From Lasioglossum baleicum (lineage: Eukaryota > Arthropoda > Insecta > Hymenoptera > Halictidae): a DNA stretch of 64,000 bases. Both the position numbers and the translations under genes were made by a program. The stretch spans positions 5,172,786 through 5,236,785 of the forward strand of contig NC_134929.1 in assembly GCF_051020765.1 (NCBI RefSeq), read 5' to 3'. Within the stretch, counting starts at the first letter, position 1, and each line of letters begins with the position of its first letter. The notes beneath the pieces are model-generated. The model made no database searches. It was not told the DNA's origin and worked only from the letters and a program-made list of their open reading frames with translations. Positions 59,257 through 64,000 of this stretch are shown one piece after another.

Positions 59257-59384
59257 CAGTGGTCCCCAACCCCCGGTCCGCGGACCGGTAGTGGTCCGTG
59301 GAGCAAATGGTACTGGTCCGTGGATCAAATGGTACCGAGCCGCCCAAGGAACTTTAAATTATTTCCATTTTATGAAGGGAGACT

Positions 59385-59486
59385 TCAATAGAAAGCCGAA
59401 CATAAAGAAGGACAGAATGAAATAAGGATCGGGTGACCGAAGCGTGTCGCCGTCGCCGGCACAGTTTAAAGGCCCGTGCGTCATTA
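59385..59486 (-). repeat. Fragment shared with the MITE at 56.7 kb
   Basis: Read on the minus strand it matches 56698-56800 with a few substitutions (gggcctttaaa, gccggcgacggcgacacgct, cattctgtccttct). It lies in the leader of the hAT element. Confidence 0.8.
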
Positions 59487-59939
59487 CAATGTAACAATTT
59501 TAACGTTGTACATTTGTAAGAGAGTAAATGCTCGAGGAGGATTTGACAATAGTATTTATTTCGACCTTTCAATAGACTGTTCCGAAAAAGACTGAGTACT
59601 CTTCGTACGGCGTTGCCCACGAAACCTCGGCCGATCGTCTTTTATACATTTGTTTAACGGACATGATCGTCCTTTTACACACGTGCTGCTCATTTATTTA
59701 ACAGACATTCACTTGTTTAACGGACATTCACACACACACTCACACATGCATACCCGTCTCTATCCTACACATTTAACAATTTAACATATTTAATCTTCTT
59801 CGGCAGTGGCGTTGTAGCTTTGGTAAAGAGAAGGTGTGTATCGCTCTTCTCTCTGTTCACCGGTATTTTCTCATGTTTAGTAGTGCTTGGTGTACGTGTA
59901 TATTGTGTTTGCTCAAATTTAACCGACAAATTAGCAGAA

Positions 59940-60828
59940 ATGAGTACGAAACAGACGTCGTTAGAAAGTTTCCTTGGGAAAAAGAAAAGGCCTAGTGAAG
60001 AAACAGAAGAAGAGCCTTCAACATCAAAGAAACATGTAACTTTGAACAGACAATACCATGAGTCCTACTTGAAATATGGATTTATCGGGACAGGTGATTC
60101 CCACACATCAAAACCGCTCTGCATATTTTGCGGCGACCAGCTCTCTAATGATGCAATGAAACCTTCAAAACTGCTTCGCCACTTGAACGCCAAGCACCCT
60201 GGATTAAAAGACAAGCCCCTGGAGTATTTTGAAAGAAAAAAACGGGAACACGAAGGACAGAAGAAATTTATGAGGGCCACCACATCAATAAAGGATAATG
60301 CACTGAGAGCATCATATTTGGTGGCTAACCGTATTGCTAAGGCTAAAAAGCCATTCACTGTGAATGGTGAAGAATTGATCTTGCCCTCCACTATAGACAT
60401 TTGCCGTGAACTTCTAGGAGAGGCTGCTGTGGAAAAGATAGCACATGTGCCCTTGTCGGCTAGCACTGTGACTAGGCGCATTGAGGAAATAGCCGAAGAC
60501 ATTGAGTCACAATTGTTGGAGAGGATTAATACATCACCGTGGTACGCACTCCAGGTTGACGAATCTACAGATATCGACAACAAGGCAATACTACTTGTTT
60601 ATGTGCGATATCTACATCAGGAGGATGTGCATGAGGATTTGTTATGTGCACTATCTTTGCCAACCAACACCACAGGTGCAGAACTGTTCAAGTCACTGGA
60701 TGGTTATATATCAGGACAACTAAAATGGTCCTTTTGTGTCGGCTTATGCACAGACGGAGCTGCTGCCATGACCGGACGACTGTCTGGTTTAACTGCTCGG
60801 ATTAAGGAGGTTGCACCTGAGAGTGAAT
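59940..60828 (+). pseudogene. hAT transposase (ZBED5/ZMYM6-like), C-terminus missing
   Basis: I choose the Met at 59940 (MSTKQTSLESFLGKKK), the usual start in this family, although the frame opens at 59820. A BED-type zinc finger follows (CIFCGDQL ... LLRHLNAKHPG). The N-terminal part of the catalytic domain is present, with YALQVDESTD (first Asp) and VGLCTDGAAAMTG (second Asp). The protein is cut after KEVAPESE, where the Gypsy LTR begins, so the third catalytic residue and the dimerisation domain are absent. About 296 of an expected 550-650 aa remain. Confidence 0.85.
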
Positions 60829-61071
60829 TGTGATATCCTGAAGCGAGAGCTATGTATATATATAGGTAATAAGTTCACCTGGTACATATAGACTAATGTA
60901 AGGCGTTTCTCTACACACACACCCGAACACCGAGACATTGTAAGCGTCCACGGGTGCGTGTACGGCGGCCGCAAGACGAACAGTGTTGTTCGGTCGGTCG
61001 ACGTAATAGGACGAAAGACAAAATAAATAGTAGAGAACCAAACCCAACAGTGAATGTGTAAATGTTTCACA
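60829..61071 (+). repeat. Gypsy 5' LTR
   Basis: 243 bp from TGTGATATCC to GTTTCACA, giving TG...CA with a TGTGA/TCACA inverted pair. Confidence 0.75.
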
Positions 61072-61072
61072 C

Positions 61073-61089
61073 TGGCGACGAGGATGGGA
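61073..61089 (+). promoter_or_regulatory. Gypsy primer-binding site, complementary to tRNA-Ser
   Basis: TGGCGACGAGGATGGGA follows the LTR after one base and is complementary to the 3' end of animal tRNA-Ser (TCCCATCCTCGTCGCCA), from memory. Confidence 0.85.
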
Positions 61090-61116
61090 TATTTCTAACC
61101 TAAATAGTGTAGTGAG

Positions 61117-61896
61117 ATGTCCGATACTGGTGAAATCATAGACTGGAAAATAATTACTCCTCTGGTTCACAGTGGAAAAACCGCGTGGGTATATGAGCTA
61201 ACGAAAGAGCAACTGTTAAAAGTTCGTGAAAAGTACGGAGTCGGAGGAAGCGAAACCGAAAACATTGACATAATTCGTAAGCGTGTAGCATCCTTCGTAA
61301 AACGTCAAGAAAAACCCGAAACTCGCAAAATGTCCACGTGGTTAGGACAGATTGAACCGTTCAGAAAGGGAGGAAACTGGTGCGCTTTCATACAACAATT
61401 GGAAGCATTTATACAATTGAATGATGTTGGCGATGGGAAAAAGGCGGCCCTGTTATTAACGCAAGTGTCACAGGAAATCTTCGCTGAAATTCCAGCAATC
61501 TGTGAAAACGAACAACCGTTAACGCTGGGATATGCGGCACTCAAGGACAAACTCGAAAAACATTATAACCCCAAGCCCAACAAACAGTTACAGAGATTTG
61601 CGTTCCGGGACCGTAAACAAGGAATCGACGAGTCGATACAAGAATTTACAACAGCCCTGAAGAAATTAACATTGAAATGTCAATTCGGGCCCACGGAAAT
61701 TAACAGCCAGCTGAAGGATCAAATAATTGCTGGCGTCCAAAACCCGCAGGTGAGGTACGAATTATTGAAAGCGCCGGCAGATGCTTCGCTCGAGGAAATA
61801 ATTAAGATAGCAAAAACAGTCGAACTGGCGGACGCGAGAGCGGAGGGACTCGGAACGCAAAAGACCGAGAATACCTCATCGAACCGGAGAATCTAA
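61117..61896 (+). pseudogene. Gypsy Gag, N-terminal part, interrupted by a MITE
   Basis: 259 aa with capsid-like helical sequence: WLGQIEPFRKGGNWCAFI, HYNPKPNKQLQRFAFRDR and LKDQIIAGVQNPQVRYELL, typical of Retrotrans_gag. The frame ends at the TAA that forms the MITE target site (61894-61896). The C-terminal part with zinc knuckles continues after the MITE in the same phase. Confidence 0.85.
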
Positions 61897-62348
61897 GGCC
61901 GTTATTAGACTAGGCCACTGGTGGCGCAACCGAGTTGCGCCACCAGTGGCTCAGCACGTCGTGGGGCATTGAAACAAATGTAACCTATTAGACTACGGTA
62001 ACTGGTGGAGCCACCAAAAATAGTTGCCGATCTGGTGGACGGCATCGGCAACCGGCCGGGCAACATTTGGTGGCGCCTCCACCAGCCGGGGTATTGATTT
62101 GAATGTAGCCTATTAGACAAAGCCACCAAGTTGCGCCACCAGCATCGCGAAAACATGAACAATTGACGTTCAAATTACCACCACATTTATCGTAAAATAC
62201 ATAAGAACACGACACAGCGTTACATCTACAGCGGGAATGAACGCTTGGTGGTACCACCAGTTACCGATTCATAAAAGCTCTTCAATTCGGTGGCGCCACC
62301 AAGTTGCGCCACCAAGTTGCCCACCAGTGGCCTAGTCTAATAACGGCC
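61897..62348. mobile_element. PIF/Harbinger-type MITE with TAA duplication
   Basis: The left end GGCCGTTATTAGACTAGGCC is mirrored at the right end, with TAA at 61894-61896 and 62349-62351. TAA duplication and 452-bp length fit a Harbinger-type MITE. The interior is full of short inverted ccaccaagttgcgccacc-type modules. Confidence 0.85.
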
Positions 62349-62351
62349 TAA

Positions 62352-62792
62352 CAAGGAACGATGGACACCGCAGAGGTACATGCGATACAGGCCAGACGTT
62401 TCGGAGCAGGACAGCATGGGAGAGGAAAGACCCACTCGCGAGGGTCACCGAGAGGACGAGAAATACAACATCAGCCAGCGGAATTCTCTCACCAAGGAGG
62501 TCGAGATGGACGGCAACAGAGGGAGCAGCTCTGTTATTGCTGTGGGGGCAAAAATCACATTAAACCAGAGTGCACACTACGAAATAAATTTTGCAGCGAA
62601 TGTGGGGAAAGAGGGCACATCTACAAAATGTGCAGACGCAGAGGCAAGACAGGAAATCGAGAAGCAGCTCGAAACCAGAATTACATCGAAACCGAAGACC
62701 CAGCCGAGATGACTGAAGACACCGAACAAGAGGGAACGTCCGACAGCGAGCGATTTTCTAGCGATTTTTTTTTATGCAGGTTTCCAACGTAG
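62352..62792 (+). pseudogene. Gypsy Gag, C-terminal part with two zinc knuckles
   Basis: The frame continues the phase of the N-terminal Gag once the MITE and one TAA are discounted. It has CYCCGGKNHIKPEC and CSECGERGHIYKMC, a nucleocapsid pattern. The overlap with the protease frame at 62774-62792 includes a run of nine T. Confidence 0.82.
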
Positions 62793-63298
62793 CAGATAAT
62801 GAGCTAAGTAAAAAAGTTGAACCACAATTCGAGACAATCACAGTTGATAACATACCGTTAAAAATGGAAATAGACTCGGGTGCGGACGTGTCCGCTATTT
62901 CAAAAAAATGTTATGAAACCTTTTTCTCGAGAACACCAATACAGCCATCAGAAATATTTTTGCGCGCGTATGATAAGCAAAAGTTACCAATCATAGGATA
63001 TATTAAAGTAACGGCAAAAAAAGATAATATTAAGATAAACGAGAATTTGTACATCATCGAAAATGGGGGTAAGCCGATTTTAGGCCGTATCTGGCTGCAT
63101 GAATTCGGGATGTGGCCATTAGTGTTAAAAAAAAAAATAATAAAACCAGAATATCACGTAAAAAAGACAGCGGGACAGACACGACAGAAGCATAACGAAA
63201 GCGAAAATAGAGAAACCGAAATTCAAAATTTTGAAAAAGAGTTCCCAAAAGTTTTCTTAACCAGGAATTGGGAAGTTCACAAAAGGCAACAATCAACG
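62774..63298 (+). pseudogene. Gypsy Pol start: aspartic protease, then truncation
   Basis: The frame is -1 relative to Gag and starts at a nine-T run, a plausible programmed frameshift site. Residues 32-38 (EIDSGAD) are the protease active site, and ILGRIWL is the usual C-terminal protease motif. Family resemblance ends after about 175 aa at FEKEFPKVF. The open frame runs on to 63385 in unrelated sequence. Confidence 0.82.
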
Positions 63299-64000
63299 AC
63301 CATTTCACTATCGCTATCGCTAGACATTTTTTTCGCACCAGTGATTTTCGATGTCTCTACTCTTCGAACTACTGAAGGAAACTGATCCGCGTTTGTCTTC
63401 TATCTAGTCGTGTCCTGTCCGTCGTCAGTTTGGGTTTTTCCGTGCTTGGAGGATTTGGATTTAGGTAGGAAAAATGTAGCGTTTCGTGATTGGGTGTAGG
63501 TGTATTGGGAGGAGTTTTTAAGTTGATGAGAGCGGGAAACTGTCGGTAAGTACATTTCTCTGTATTGTCTTCGTTCGTCAATGGCGTTATTTACGATGGA
63601 ATTTCCGTTTGTCGTTTCGGTCGCAAGTGTTGTCCGTCAGTCGGGGTCGAGATTGTCGAATTTCGGTGGTCATAAACTCATTTAATCGGTCGGTTCGCAG
63701 CTGACTCGCACGCGTTTTTGCAAGTTAAAATATCCCTTTCAGGTATATCCCTTTGTCGCTTGGAGCAACGGTACGGTACGCTCGATCTTCGGTGTTGTAT
63801 ACCGCGCATGTATCAAGATTTGAAGAAGCAAATTGAAAACAACGTTTATTTAAATATTTTGTTGTATAGATGAGCCAAAATCAAAATTGTCCCAATTTTT
63901 TGTCAGCAAAATTGGAAATAAACACATAAGCTCAAGCCGGATAGGAGCTACGTCTACGTTTACCCAACGTAAAAATGATGAAATCCGCATTTATTTCGAA
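63299..64000. other. Unassigned right end of the window
   Basis: I see no reading frame, terminal repeat or RNA gene that I can support. Confidence 0.5.

Larger units (their letters stand above)
59257..60828 (+). mobile_element. hAT element, 5' part only, cut by a Gypsy insertion
   Basis: The left end CAGTGGTCCCCAACCCCCGG is a typical hAT terminus. The transposase frame begins about 680 bp inward. The element stops at 60828 where a Gypsy LTR starts. Its right half is not in the window. Confidence 0.72.
60829..63298 (+). mobile_element. Gypsy (mag-like) LTR retrotransposon, 3'-truncated
   Basis: A 5' LTR, primer-binding site, Gag and protease are in order. Sequence stops resembling a retrotransposon shortly after the protease near 63298; no reverse transcriptase, integrase or 3' LTR follows. 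The tRNA-Ser primer site and the Gag type suggest the mag group, which is tentative. The end point is approximate. Confidence 0.82.

Overview
This is a transposon- and satellite-dominated stretch of an animal genome, almost certainly an insect. A hymenopteran is my best guess, from the mariner-type transposase family and the jockey, BEL, copia and mag-like elements, but the sequence does not prove it. No bacterial features are present and I see no ordinary single-copy host gene. Nearly everything can be resolved into nested mobile elements whose ends I could place by terminal repeats and target-site duplications (TSDs).

Layout. 1-13603: 68 copies of an exact 200-bp satellite monomer with higher-order periods of 1.8 and 2.4 kb. 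13784-16612: an apparently intact three-exon gene for a Transib/RAG1-like DDE transposase. 16839-19114: a foldback element flanked by TA, followed by a small TA-flanked MITE. 20037-24861: a near full-length jockey-type LINE with an 18-bp TSD, its ORF2 broken by one base. 24976-30479: a 5.5-kb hAT-type foldback element with an 8-bp TSD. Its left arm carries a solo LTR and its right arm a truncated LINE. 31484-39707: a PIF/Harbinger element (transposase plus a convergent MADF protein gene) split by a BEL/Pao retrotransposon at 32632-39234. 40002-44857: a copia element on the minus strand with near-identical LTRs, a half-tRNA-iMet primer site and a 247-bp palindrome in its leader. 45131-50911: a hAT element (8-bp TSD) whose 3' half has been copied in inverted orientation to the other end. 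51054-53888: a solo LTR holding a MITE. 53896-56906: a MITE containing a Transib-type element (CACAGTG ends, CGACG TSD), which itself contains a solo LTR. 57350-58234: the 3' part of a mariner-type transposase gene on the minus strand, directly followed by a perfect histone-type 3' stem-loop. 59257-60828: the 5' part of a second hAT, cut by a mag-like Gypsy element (60829 to about 63298) that carries a Harbinger-type MITE in gag. 63300-64000 is unassigned.

How the parts relate. The window is a record of serial insertion, and relative ages can be read from nesting: an empty site in the opposite foldback arm dates the solo LTR and the LINE fragment after the hAT foldback. Two Transib-related items occur together: a RAG1-like transposase at 13.8-16.6 kb and a non-autonomous element with RSS-heptamer termini at 54-56.4 kb. 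The most unusual single signals are the histone-type stem-loop 9 nt after a transposase stop codon, and the hAT that transposed as a unit although both of its ends lie on the same duplicated arm.
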